A DNA stretch of 64,000 nt from Aquimarina sp. MMG016 (lineage in GTDB: Bacteria > Bacteroidota > Bacteroidia > Flavobacteriales > Flavobacteriaceae): contig NZ_JAGJEA010000002.1 in NCBI RefSeq assembly GCF_018100805.1, positions 434,001-498,000 of the forward strand, given 5' to 3'. The translations under genes and the position numbers were made by a program. The number at the start of each line of letters is the position of its first letter. Positions within the stretch are counted from its first letter, which is position 1. A model generated the notes under the pieces. It was not told the origin of the DNA and ran no database searches. It saw only the letters and a list, made by a program, of their open reading frames with translations. Positions 54,492 to 63,272 of the stretch are shown here, piece by piece.

Positions 54492-55364
54492 TTATTCTGG
54501 CATCACCACATAAGTATCATCTCCTTGGACTTTAGGAAACCCTTTATTTTTCCACTTTTCTTTGGCGGCTTCTATTTTATCTTTACTATGTGAAACAAAA
54601 TTCCAGTAAATGTGTCGTTCTTCTTCAAAAGGTTTTCCCCCGAATAATAAAATATGGGAATTTGGTTCCAAAATAACATTACATGTATCTTCAACTTTAG
54701 AGACCAACATATTACCTTGTTCAATTGTGTTTTCACAAGCTTGTATGCTTCCTTCTACAATACAAATACCAATTTCACCTTGTAACTCTCCTTTTAGTTG
54801 TAATTCATAGCGTTCAGGACTTTTAACTTCTACCATAAATAATTCTGAATGCACGGGTAGAGGAGAAGTTTTTCCATATCCTTGTCCTGCAACCAATCTA
54901 AACTCGGTATTGTTTTCTTTCCAGCTTGGTAAAATCTCAGCATCAATATGATGAAACTCCGGGTCTATATCTTCTAATTCTTTAGGTAATGCAACCCATA
55001 TTTGATATCCGTGCGCGGTAAATTCAGAACCGTCTCTCATATCCCTGGGTGTTCTTTCTGTATGTGTAACTCCTTTTCCGGCAACCATCCAATTTACAGA
55101 GCCCGGAGAAATACGTTGATGAGTACCTATACTATCTTCGTGCATTAATTCACCTTCCAGCATATAGGTTAATGTAGATAAACCAATGTGCGGATGTTGA
55201 TCAACGTCCATATAATGCCCTTTTTTTATCATAGTCGGCCCCATATGATCTATAAAAATAAATGGTCCTACCATTCTTTTTTTTCGAAATGGAATTAGCC
55301 TACCCACCAGAAAATCGCCAATATCACGACTTCTTTCTTCAATAATTAAACCTTCATTGGACAT
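54492..55364 (-). CDS. Pirin family protein
   Basis: 290 residues with the pirin bicupin fold: GPFIFIDHMGPTM, the metal-binding DVDQHPHIGLSTLTY, HEDSIGTHQRISPG, and NWMVAGKGVTHTERT. The iron-binding histidines and Glu of active pirins (quercetinase-like or regulatory) are present in the first cupin. Cytoplasmic; exact role is unclear across the family, with proposals for quercetin 2,3-dioxygenase activity and redox sensing. Monocistronic, divergent from the antiporter gene. Confidence 0.9.
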   Translation of the reverse strand: MSNEGLIIEERSRDIGDFLVGRLIPFRKKRMVGPFIFIDHMGPTMIKKGHYMDVDQHPHIGLSTLTYMLEGELMHEDSIGTHQRISPGSVNWMVAGKGVTHTERTPRDMRDGSEFTAHGYQIWVALPKELEDIDPEFHHIDAEILPSWKENNTEFRLVAGQGYGKTSPLPVHSELFMVEVKSPERYELQLKGELQGEIGICIVEGSIQACENTIEQGNMLVSKVEDTCNVILEPNSHILLFGGKPFEEERHIYWNFVSHSKDKIEAAKEKWKNKGFPKVQGDDTYVVMPE

Positions 55365-55544
55365 AAAAATTGATTTTTAACGTTTCTAACTTCTAAAGTA
55401 CTGTTTTATATACTGAAATACGTTAAATAATTATTAACCAAGAATAGGTTTACAGGAAAGTACAGATAATAAATTCAGATAGTATACTTTTAATTTATTT
55501 ACTATCTTTTCGCAACTTTAAAACTAATCAACCCAAACCTACAT

Positions 55545-56849
55545 ATGGAAATTTTTTCTTCTTATAACCTAATCATCGAGATTTCAATAGTTTTAATTTT
55601 ATCATTTATCTTCAATGGTATTGCAAAAAAGACTAATGTCCCGGCAGTATTAATGCTAATAATATTGGGAATAATCATTCAGTATGGGATAAAGGCTTAT
55701 GGAGGAGATGCTGACCAATTTGGCCCTATATTAGAAATTTTAGGAATTGTAGGTTTAATAATGATCGTATTGGAAGCTGCTCTTGAGCTAGAACTAAAGA
55801 GCGAAAAACTCATGCCAATTCTAAAATCTATGGCAGTCGCTCTGGTAGGATTAGTAGCTTCAACGTTTATTGCTGCGGTAATCCTAAAAGCCTTAATAGA
55901 CGGTATGACTATGCAGTCTGCTTGGTTATATGCTACACCGTTATCTATATTATCAAGTGCAATAATTATCCCTAGTGTTTCGGCTCTTAAAGAATCTAAA
56001 AAAGAATTTCATGTATATGAAAGTACCTTTTCTGATATTCTGGGTATTATGTTGTTTTATTTTCTTACAGGAAGATTAAATCCAGCAGAAGACTCCGGAG
56101 TCGGAGGTTTTTTATTAAACCTGATTCTGACCATAGTAATTTCTTTAGTAGCTAGTTATGCTATTATTTTGATCTTTCAGAAAATAAAAAGCCAGGTAAA
56201 GCTATTTCTTTTGATTGCTGTATTATTGCTATTGTATGCATTAGGAAAGAAAATGCATTTATCATCGCTTATTATTATTTTAATTTTTGGATTGGTGATT
56301 GCCAATATGAAATTATTCTTCCAAGGTCAACTTAGGCAATATCTGGATTTTGAAAAAGCAAAATCTATTTATCACGAATTACATGTGATTACGGCAGAAA
56401 CTGCTTTTGTTGTTCGTACATTATTCTTTGTGATTTTTGGTATAACTATAGTACTTTCCTCTTTGTTAAGCTGGAAAGTTACTTTAATCAGTATACTTAT
56501 ATTAATTTCGATTTATGGAATACGATATGGTATATTGCGCCTTTTTTATGGAAAAGATATTTTTCCGCAACTATTCATTGCTCCCAGAGGATTGATTACG
56601 GTATTATTATTTTATGCCATTCCTGCAGAAGCGGTTATAGAAGGTTTTGAACCTGGAATATTATTATTTGTAATTATAGGTACCAGTTTGATTATGACAG
56701 GTGGAATGATACGGGATAAAAAACTAAATCCGGTTGCTATTGAAGAAACGATCGAGGAGGAGGAATCTATAGAAGAGACAGAATATTTTATAAATAATAC
56801 AACGGACTTAAGCGATATTGAAGATAATTTACCATCTAATGATCACTAA
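55545..56849 (+). CDS. Cation/proton antiporter (CPA1 type)
   Basis: 434 residues with about 12 membrane helices: for example LIMIVLEAALELELKSEKLMP, LSSAIIIPSVSALKESKKEF and FIAPRGLITVLLFYAIPA. The arrangement fits the CPA1 Na+/H+ antiporters (NhaP-like). A short acidic cytoplasmic tail (TIEEEESIEETEYF) ends the protein and may have a regulatory role. It probably controls pH and Na+ in the cytoplasm. The WYL regulator gene starts seven bases later, so they are likely co-transcribed. Confidence 0.88.
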   Translation: MEIFSSYNLIIEISIVLILSFIFNGIAKKTNVPAVLMLIILGIIIQYGIKAYGGDADQFGPILEILGIVGLIMIVLEAALELELKSEKLMPILKSMAVALVGLVASTFIAAVILKALIDGMTMQSAWLYATPLSILSSAIIIPSVSALKESKKEFHVYESTFSDILGIMLFYFLTGRLNPAEDSGVGGFLLNLILTIVISLVASYAIILIFQKIKSQVKLFLLIAVLLLLYALGKKMHLSSLIIILIFGLVIANMKLFFQGQLRQYLDFEKAKSIYHELHVITAETAFVVRTLFFVIFGITIVLSSLLSWKVTLISILILISIYGIRYGILRLFYGKDIFPQLFIAPRGLITVLLFYAIPAEAVIEGFEPGILLFVIIGTSLIMTGGMIRDKKLNPVAIEETIEEEESIEETEYFINNTTDLSDIEDNLPSNDH

Positions 56850-56856
56850 ATAAACT

Positions 56857-57537
56857 ATGAAAAGATTACATCGATTAACCGGAATACTTGTCAAGCTGCA
56901 ATCTAAAAAAATTGTGCTTGCTGCAGAATTAGCTGATAAATTTGATGTTAGTCTTCGTACCATCTATAGAGATATTAGTGCCTTGATAGATGCGGGAGTA
57001 CCTATTGGTTCAGAAGCCGGGATAGGTTATTTTTTAGTCGATGGATATACACTTCCTCCAATTATGTTTACTGAAAAAGAAGCTAATGCACTCATAACCG
57101 CATCTAAAATTATCGAGACTAATAATGATCAATCTTTAATTCATGATTATCAGGAAGTAGTTGAAAAAGTAAAAGCGGTACTTAAAACTTCTCAGAAAGA
57201 AAAATTAGAGATTCTGGAACAACGTATGATTACTTGGGATCCTAGAGAAAAACCACATAGCAACACCTTACCGGTTATCCAACAAGCAATTACTGACCTT
57301 AGAGTATTAGAGATTGAATATACTGCAGCTAGTAATGCGTATACAAAAAGATTAGTAGAGCCTTTAGGTGTATATTTTACTTCAAGTATTTGGGTGATGA
57401 TTGCTTATTGTCGATTACGAAAAGACTATAGGCAATTTAGAACCGATAGGATTTTACAGCTACATGAAACCCAAGAACTGTTTCCACCAAAACAATTTAC
57501 ACTAGAAGATTATTTTAGTAAATATTCTGAGTGGTAA
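56857..57537 (+). CDS. YafY-type WYL-domain transcriptional regulator
   Basis: 226 residues: a DeoR/HTH_11-type N-terminal helix-turn-helix (AAELADKFDVSLRTIYRDISAL) and a C-terminal WYL domain, in which the signature is modified to SIWVMIAYCRLRKDYRQFRTDRI. WYL domains bind ligands, often nucleotides or single-stranded nucleic acid. It probably regulates its own operon with the antiporter; that is inference. A strong terminator follows the gene. Confidence 0.9.
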   Translation: MKRLHRLTGILVKLQSKKIVLAAELADKFDVSLRTIYRDISALIDAGVPIGSEAGIGYFLVDGYTLPPIMFTEKEANALITASKIIETNNDQSLIHDYQEVVEKVKAVLKTSQKEKLEILEQRMITWDPREKPHSNTLPVIQQAITDLRVLEIEYTAASNAYTKRLVEPLGVYFTSSIWVMIAYCRLRKDYRQFRTDRILQLHETQELFPPKQFTLEDYFSKYSEW

Positions 57538-57576
57538 TTTTTGGAAGTATATATTTGATTCTAATAATTATATAAA

Positions 57577-57605
57577 AATCCCTTTTGTTTTCGGCAAAAG
57601 GGATT
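57577..57605. terminator. Terminator after the WYL regulator
   Basis: An 11-bp stem (57577-57587 with 57595-57605) and a 7-base loop, between convergent genes; it can act on both strands. Confidence 0.85.
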
Positions 57606-57629
57606 CATAAATCATATTACCAACTACAA

Positions 57630-58190
57630 CTAATTAAAGGATATCTTACTTGCATAAGAATCTTTGGCAGTACCTGTAATAACAATAATAGAAGCATTAC
57701 CTTCCTTATCAATTCGTAACGTTGCTATATCAGTCAAAAATTGAGCAGAAGCAATATCATGCTCTCCTTTTGTTCCTTTTGCAAATTCAAGATCTTCTGT
57801 CCAGTAATTCATAAAAAAATCTATGATTAAACCTTTATTACCTTCAAAAATTACTTTAGTACTGATAAGTTTTCCTGTAGATAACTTATCATAGTATAGT
57901 TTATAAGAGATTTTTCTCTTTTTTAGGTTACCAGAAGCACTACTTTGGTGTACCCATTGCTGACAATTCGTTCCACATGCTACATATTTTGCATCCCACT
58001 TGGTTTTAGCCTGAATAAAAGCTTGCACCATCTTTATTCCAGGTGTATAATCTATTTGATCACCGGTAGTATTAGTAAGTAACCATTGCTTATCGTGTGA
58101 TGCTGCAGCAGAAATATCTTCCTCTGAATAATGGGTTTGTGCATAAAAAGTAATAGGAAGAAATAATAAGAATAGTAAAGTTTTTTTCAT
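57630..58190 (-). CDS. Hypothetical secreted protein
   Basis: 186 residues with a clear signal peptide (LLFLLFLPITFYAQ). I recognise no family. The mature domain has YVACGTNCQQWVHQSS, with two close cysteines that could form a disulfide, and many short strands (RKISYKLYYDK, LISTKVIFEGNKGL). It stands alone on the minus strand. Periplasmic or external location is inferred from the signal peptide. Confidence 0.65.
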   Translation of the reverse strand: MKKTLLFLLFLPITFYAQTHYSEEDISAAASHDKQWLLTNTTGDQIDYTPGIKMVQAFIQAKTKWDAKYVACGTNCQQWVHQSSASGNLKKRKISYKLYYDKLSTGKLISTKVIFEGNKGLIIDFFMNYWTEDLEFAKGTKGEHDIASAQFLTDIATLRIDKEGNASIIVITGTAKDSYASKISFN

Positions 58191-58536
58191 AAGCCTTTGA
58201 TTTATATAAATTTATGATCTAAAATTTACGATTTTTTTCCCGGTTTTTAGTAAAAAAACACACTTAATTATTAACCTATTATCAACGGTATAGCTTTGCG
58301 GAAATATAAAAGCTGTATTCATTACGATTTGTTAGCCAAAAAGCTGAGGATAAATGTTCCTCCATTTTTATACAAATATATAGATGGTTAGAAACCTAGT
58401 TACATTCCCTATATTTGTTATTATACTTTTGAATATAAGATAAGTTAGACAAATTGTTCCGTAATACTAAAACCAAGACCTTGTATTGATAGTAATCTTG
58501 GCTATTGAATATTATGTTTTATCGTCTTAGGTGATT
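58191..58536. other. Intergenic region, no gene seen
   Basis: 346 bases, AT-rich. TATATTTG-like promoter elements occur on both strands near 58370 and 58410; the minus-strand one could serve the hypothetical protein gene. A weak 6-bp inverted repeat at 58473-58501 lies just past the end of the trehalose gene. No RNA or protein gene is supported. Confidence 0.35.
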
Positions 58537-60729
58537 TCAAACAAATTTATTAAGCAATTGAAGAACTTGTTCTGGATCTTTAATCTGGTACTTTGCATTA
58601 GTTTTATCTAATCCGACCTTAATGGTATATGCCCAATCTGGAGCTTCTTCAAACATATATTCATCAGTCCAATCATCACCAATTACAGTAATAAAGTCAT
58701 AATCTTGCTGCATAAGTACTCGACTCATTGCTCTACCTTTATTAACATTGCTACTTTTTATTTCAATAACCTTGTTGCCTTTTAATACAGAAAGGTCATT
58801 ATTAGCAACCATACTCGTTAATACAGTATTTAATTCAATAGTACGTATTTTTGCAAGTTCAGGATCTGCCATTCTATAATGCCATGCCAGAGAAAAGTTT
58901 TTAGTTTCAATAAAGGTGCCTGGCGTTCTATCAACAAAGGTCTCTAAAATGGGGTAAATATTTTTCATCCATTCTGTTTTTAGACGTTCTAAGGCTATCC
59001 ATTCCTTATTTTGATAAAGCCAAACCCCGTGATCTGTCACTAAATCATAGTTTTTATGTCCAAACCATTTCTGAAAAGTCTCTTTATCTCTTCCGCTAAT
59101 TAATACCAATGTTGTGTTTTCTTCCTCTTGTATCTTATCCAAAAGATTGTAAAGATGATCATCGGGTTTTGCATCTTGCGGATTATCTTTAAAACCTACC
59201 AAAGTACCATCATAATCCAAAAGCATTAATTTTTTCTTTTTTTGATGATAATCACTCATCAATTTTTTCTCATAATCACCCGTTAGCTTTTTAGCCATAA
59301 TAGCTCCTTTTAGCTGTTTGGTGTCATCCAAAGATTTTAAAAACTCCTTTGCCCATTTTTCTACGTTATATCGTTTTAAACGCTTCTGTAAAAACTTCAT
59401 ACGTTTTTGTTGTTCGTGCAAAGGCATGGATAATGCTCTCTTTAGATTATGAGCAAAGTCTTCAAAGCTATTTGGATTTATAAGTAAAGCTTCATTCATT
59501 TCTTTTGATGCACCGGCCATTTCGCTTAAAATCAATACACCGTCATTTTTAGTTCGTGTAGCAACATATTCTTTGGCAACCAAATTCATTCCGTCTCTTA
59601 TCGGGGTAATAAGTGCCACATCAGAAGATATGTATAGGTCAATTAAGTCATCAAAGGGTAACGATCTGTAAAAATACCAAATAGGTGTCCAGCTTACAGT
59701 TGCAAATTTACCATTGATACGACCAACCAACTCATCTGTTTCGCGCTTTAACTTTTGATACTGCGGAACATTAGAGCGTGAAGGAACTGCTAACATAACT
59801 AATCTTACTTTTTCTTGATATTCGGGAAACTTATCTAAAAAATATTCAAAAGCTTTTATTCTATTTGGAATACCTTTGGTATAATCCATTCGATCAATTG
59901 ACAAAATAAGTTTTTTATCTTCAGAAATATGTTCGTGTAATCTTTGATAAAGTTCAGAATTTTCTTTGGGCTTACCACTATGTTCAAGAGCAGCATTATA
60001 AAATTTATCATAATCAATCCCCATAGGAAACGAATCTACTTTGATAAGCCTGTCCTGATAACTTATTTGATTAAAATTAACATCTAATCTTAAAATTCGT
60101 TGGACAGAACTCAAAAAGTGACGTTCATAGTCATAAGTGTGGAATCCTAATAAATCAGCACCAAGCATACCACTAAGGATTTCTTTACGCCAAGGAAAGG
60201 TTCTGAAAATCTCATAAGATGGAAAAGGTATGTGTAAAAAGAAACCTATCGTTGTGTTGGGTTTTTTCTCTTTAATAAGTTGAGGCAATAGCAACAATTG
60301 ATAATCGTGTACCCAAACTGTATCGCCTTCTTCAATGTTTTCTAATATTACTTCTGCAAACTTTTGATTTACCCGTTTGTAGGCCTCCCATTCCTGTTGT
60401 TCGAATCCGGTATACTCCATGAAATAATGGAACAATGGCCATAATGCTTTATTACTAAACCCTTCATAGTACTCCTCAATATCTTTTGAGGTTAAGGGTA
60501 CAGAAACGCATTTCTCTTTTTGTATTGCTGCAGTTACCTTATTATAAAGGTTTGTATCTAATTCTTCTTCCGGAATACCGGACCAACCTATCCAGATACC
60601 GTTTCCTTCTGCGTGAACAGATTTCATTCCTGTTGCTAATCCTCCAACGCTCGGAGTTATTTTTAGTGAATCTTCATTTATAGAAACTTGTAATGGTAGA
60701 CGGTTAGAAACAATTATTGTTTTATTCAT
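58537..60729 (-). CDS. otsAB: Fused trehalose-6-phosphate synthase / trehalose-6-phosphate phosphatase
   Basis: 730 residues. The N-terminal ~480 residues are a GT20 glucosyltransferase (TIIVSNRLPLQV, VWVHDYQLLLLPQLI, SIDRMDYTKGI, TPIRDGMNLVAKEY), which joins UDP-glucose to glucose 6-phosphate. The C-terminal ~230 residues are a HAD phosphatase with LMLLDYDGTLVGF and VIGDDWTDEYMF, removing the phosphate. The fusion channels product to trehalose, an osmolyte. It is divergent from a GH15 gene, which could break the sugar down. Full length for both halves. Confidence 0.95.
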   Translation of the reverse strand: MNKTIIVSNRLPLQVSINEDSLKITPSVGGLATGMKSVHAEGNGIWIGWSGIPEEELDTNLYNKVTAAIQKEKCVSVPLTSKDIEEYYEGFSNKALWPLFHYFMEYTGFEQQEWEAYKRVNQKFAEVILENIEEGDTVWVHDYQLLLLPQLIKEKKPNTTIGFFLHIPFPSYEIFRTFPWRKEILSGMLGADLLGFHTYDYERHFLSSVQRILRLDVNFNQISYQDRLIKVDSFPMGIDYDKFYNAALEHSGKPKENSELYQRLHEHISEDKKLILSIDRMDYTKGIPNRIKAFEYFLDKFPEYQEKVRLVMLAVPSRSNVPQYQKLKRETDELVGRINGKFATVSWTPIWYFYRSLPFDDLIDLYISSDVALITPIRDGMNLVAKEYVATRTKNDGVLILSEMAGASKEMNEALLINPNSFEDFAHNLKRALSMPLHEQQKRMKFLQKRLKRYNVEKWAKEFLKSLDDTKQLKGAIMAKKLTGDYEKKLMSDYHQKKKKLMLLDYDGTLVGFKDNPQDAKPDDHLYNLLDKIQEEENTTLVLISGRDKETFQKWFGHKNYDLVTDHGVWLYQNKEWIALERLKTEWMKNIYPILETFVDRTPGTFIETKNFSLAWHYRMADPELAKIRTIELNTVLTSMVANNDLSVLKGNKVIEIKSSNVNKGRAMSRVLMQQDYDFITVIGDDWTDEYMFEEAPDWAYTIKVGLDKTNAKYQIKDPEQVLQLLNKFV

Positions 60730-60812
60730 ATAATGATTTGCTTGAACGAGTATGATTTTGTTAATTTAAAGAAAAATTAGTGAGTTACCCACTTTAAAAA
60801 GAAAAGATTTTG

Positions 60813-62612
60813 ATGAATAATCTAGATTATGGAATTATTGGAAACTGCAGAAGTGCTGCTCTGGTTTCTAAAGAAGGCTCTATAGATTGGTGTTGTTTGC
60901 CTCAATTTGATTCGCCAACTGTTTTTGGTAAGCTACTAGATAAAAATATTGGTGGTTCATTTGGCTTCGAAGTAGATGATAGCTATACCATCAAGCAACG
61001 TTATGTAGAAAATACAGTGATTTTGGTTACTACTTTTAGTAATGGTTTGGATACTTTTGAAATAAGAGATTTTATGCCACGATATTACAAGGAAAATGGT
61101 AATTATCATTCTCCACCAGAATTTATTAGATATATCAAATATATTTCTGGAAAACCGAGTATAAAAGTTATTTATGACCCTAAGTTAGAATATGCCAAAG
61201 GTGTTACCAATACCTATATAAAAAATGATTTTGTGGTCAGCTTAACTACAAATGAAGCTTTTGACACTCTGTTTTTATATACAGATTTAGATAAAAAAGC
61301 AATTGTTGATGGGCTGGATATAACAATTACTTCTGACCATTTTTTCTTGGTAGGGTATAATGAAAAATTATTTGTCCCTGATCTAAAGAAAGCGTTATTA
61401 GAATATGAACGTACAAAGATATACTGGTTAAATTGGATGGAACGCACCCCAAGTTATAAACGTTATAACGATTATATAGCTCGCAGTGCGATGACTTTAA
61501 AATTATTGAGCTATGACAAATCAGGTGCGATTTTGGCTGCAGCTACTACATCTTTACCCGAGACTATAGGAGAAGTTCGAAATTGGGATTATCGTTTTTG
61601 TTGGATTCGCGATGCTTCTATGGTAGTCAAAGTGATATCACAACTGGGACATAAGAATATTGCAAAACGATATTTGGAATTCATCATCAATTTGATATCA
61701 GATAAAGATGAAAAACTTCAGATCATGTATGGAATTAATGGAGAGAAGGAGTTAACTGAAGAATTTTTAGATCATTTATCTGGGTATGAAAACTCAAATC
61801 CTGTAAGAATTGGAAATGCAGCTTATAAACAAAAGCAAAACGATATTTATGGGATTCTGATGGATGTGATTCATCAATTACTATTAAATTTTAATAATGA
61901 TATCGACAATGGTGAAGAGCTGTGGAGCATTACAAAGGGAATCGTTTGGGTTGTAAACAAACACTGGCAAGAACCTGACAAAGGCATCTGGGAGTTTAGG
62001 TCTGAAGATCAACACTTTACTTTTTCCAAAGTATTATGCTGGACAGCTGTTGATAAAGCAATAAAAGTGGCTAAAATGTTAGGTAAAACATCCAAGTTAG
62101 CTCGCTGGCAATTGCTAGAAGAAACAATACGACAAGATATTATGGAACATGCCTGGAGCAATTCTGCACAAGCATTTACACAAGCATATGGTTCTGACGA
62201 TTTAGATGCTTCTGTTTTATTGATGGAATCATATGGTTTTATAGATGCTAAACATCCAAAGTATGTAAGTACTGTAAAAGCCATTGAACGTGAGTTATCC
62301 AACGATGGTTTGTTGTACAGATATAAAAACAAGGATGATTTTGGTTTGCCATCATCTTCGTTTACCATTTGCACATTTTGGTTTATTAATAGTCTATATA
62401 AAATAGGAGAAGAGCAAAAAGCAGTCGAACAGTTTGAAAAATTATTATCTTATAGTAATCATCTGGGACTTTTTAGTGAAGACCTAGATTTTCAAACAAA
62501 ACGTCTATTAGGAAACTTTCCTCAGGCGTATTCGCATTTGGCATTGATTGAAACCGCAATCAACTTGTCTAAAGTCACAGAAGAGGAAAAAATTAGAGAT
62601 ATATTGTCGTAA
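60813..62612 (+). CDS. GH15 glycoside hydrolase (glucoamylase/trehalase-like)
   Basis: 599 residues from the ATG at 60813. The N-terminal beta-sandwich begins YGIIGNCRSAALVSKEGSIDWCCLPQFD, and the alpha/alpha-barrel has the substrate-binding RNWDYRFCWIRDASM and KGIWEFRSEDQHFTFSK. Members of this cytoplasmic branch hydrolyse alpha-glucosides, and some are trehalases. The divergent otsAB gene 83 bases away makes trehalose a likely substrate and suggests shared regulation; this is inferred. Confidence 0.9.
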   Translation: MNNLDYGIIGNCRSAALVSKEGSIDWCCLPQFDSPTVFGKLLDKNIGGSFGFEVDDSYTIKQRYVENTVILVTTFSNGLDTFEIRDFMPRYYKENGNYHSPPEFIRYIKYISGKPSIKVIYDPKLEYAKGVTNTYIKNDFVVSLTTNEAFDTLFLYTDLDKKAIVDGLDITITSDHFFLVGYNEKLFVPDLKKALLEYERTKIYWLNWMERTPSYKRYNDYIARSAMTLKLLSYDKSGAILAAATTSLPETIGEVRNWDYRFCWIRDASMVVKVISQLGHKNIAKRYLEFIINLISDKDEKLQIMYGINGEKELTEEFLDHLSGYENSNPVRIGNAAYKQKQNDIYGILMDVIHQLLLNFNNDIDNGEELWSITKGIVWVVNKHWQEPDKGIWEFRSEDQHFTFSKVLCWTAVDKAIKVAKMLGKTSKLARWQLLEETIRQDIMEHAWSNSAQAFTQAYGSDDLDASVLLMESYGFIDAKHPKYVSTVKAIERELSNDGLLYRYKNKDDFGLPSSSFTICTFWFINSLYKIGEEQKAVEQFEKLLSYSNHLGLFSEDLDFQTKRLLGNFPQAYSHLALIETAINLSKVTEEEKIRDILS

Positions 62613-62906
62613 GACTTATATACATCATATTTTTCTGATTTTTTTTCTTGGATTAAACTAAATCCTTGAACAAATAGACCTTTTTTGATTATACGAGAAT
62701 AGAGTGTGGTTAACATCTGTGTATATCGTTTTTCAGTATTATATGCCTTTTTTAAACTTATTTTTCAAAAGGTTGAAACACTCCTGACATACGGTTGTCA
62801 TTTTATGCAATTAGTTTTGATAAAAATTACAAATCATCTAATTCTGGTCGTTATGGTCAATCTATTTTTTATTTATTCTGCAAAGAAATACCAAAATCTC
62901 ATTCCT

Positions 62907-63221
62907 ATGAAAAATGAATCAAGTGTAGTGGAAGTCGTATTATTTGATATTAATCAAGGATATTCAAAAGAAGAAGCGACACAGGCACTTAAGTCATTAA
63001 ATGAAGTGATTAAATTATACTATGGTTTTATTGAAAGAACTACTGCTTTTAATGAAGCTGGTAAATACATTGATATTATATATTGGAAGAACATGAAATC
63101 TGCAAAAGAGGCTGCAAAAGATATGGTTAAAAACCCTGAGGCTCAAGAAGCTTTCAAAGTTATTAAACCAGAATCTATACAGATGTTTCATTTTAATTCC
63201 TTTAATCAATATGAGGGATAA
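62907..63221 (+). CDS. Small dimeric alpha/beta-barrel (ABM-like) protein
   Basis: 104 residues from the ATG at 62907; the longer frame upstream encodes no recognisable domain. SSVVEVVLFDINQG, FIERTTAF, and YIDIIYWKNMKSAKEAAKDM fit the ferredoxin-like fold of antibiotic-biosynthesis-monooxygenase-type proteins, which dimerise and often act on small aromatic or heme-like molecules. No active-site residue can be assigned. It lies 52 bases before the DNA repair gene on the same strand, but a functional link is not evident. Confidence 0.6.
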   Translation: MKNESSVVEVVLFDINQGYSKEEATQALKSLNEVIKLYYGFIERTTAFNEAGKYIDIIYWKNMKSAKEAAKDMVKNPEAQEAFKVIKPESIQMFHFNSFNQYEG

Positions 63222-63272
63222 TATGGATACTTTCCTTTTTGTAAATTTAACAGCGTCATTTTTTAAATTTAT

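Noticed and set aside
58473..58501. Inverted repeat CCAAGA/TCTTGG after the trehalose gene
   Set aside because: Six bases with a 17-base loop is too weak to call a terminator.
62706..62906. N-terminal 67-residue extension of the small alpha/beta-barrel protein
   Set aside because: It is a hydrophobic, low-similarity run in frame with the real gene; the domain starts at ATG 62907, which gives a normal family length.
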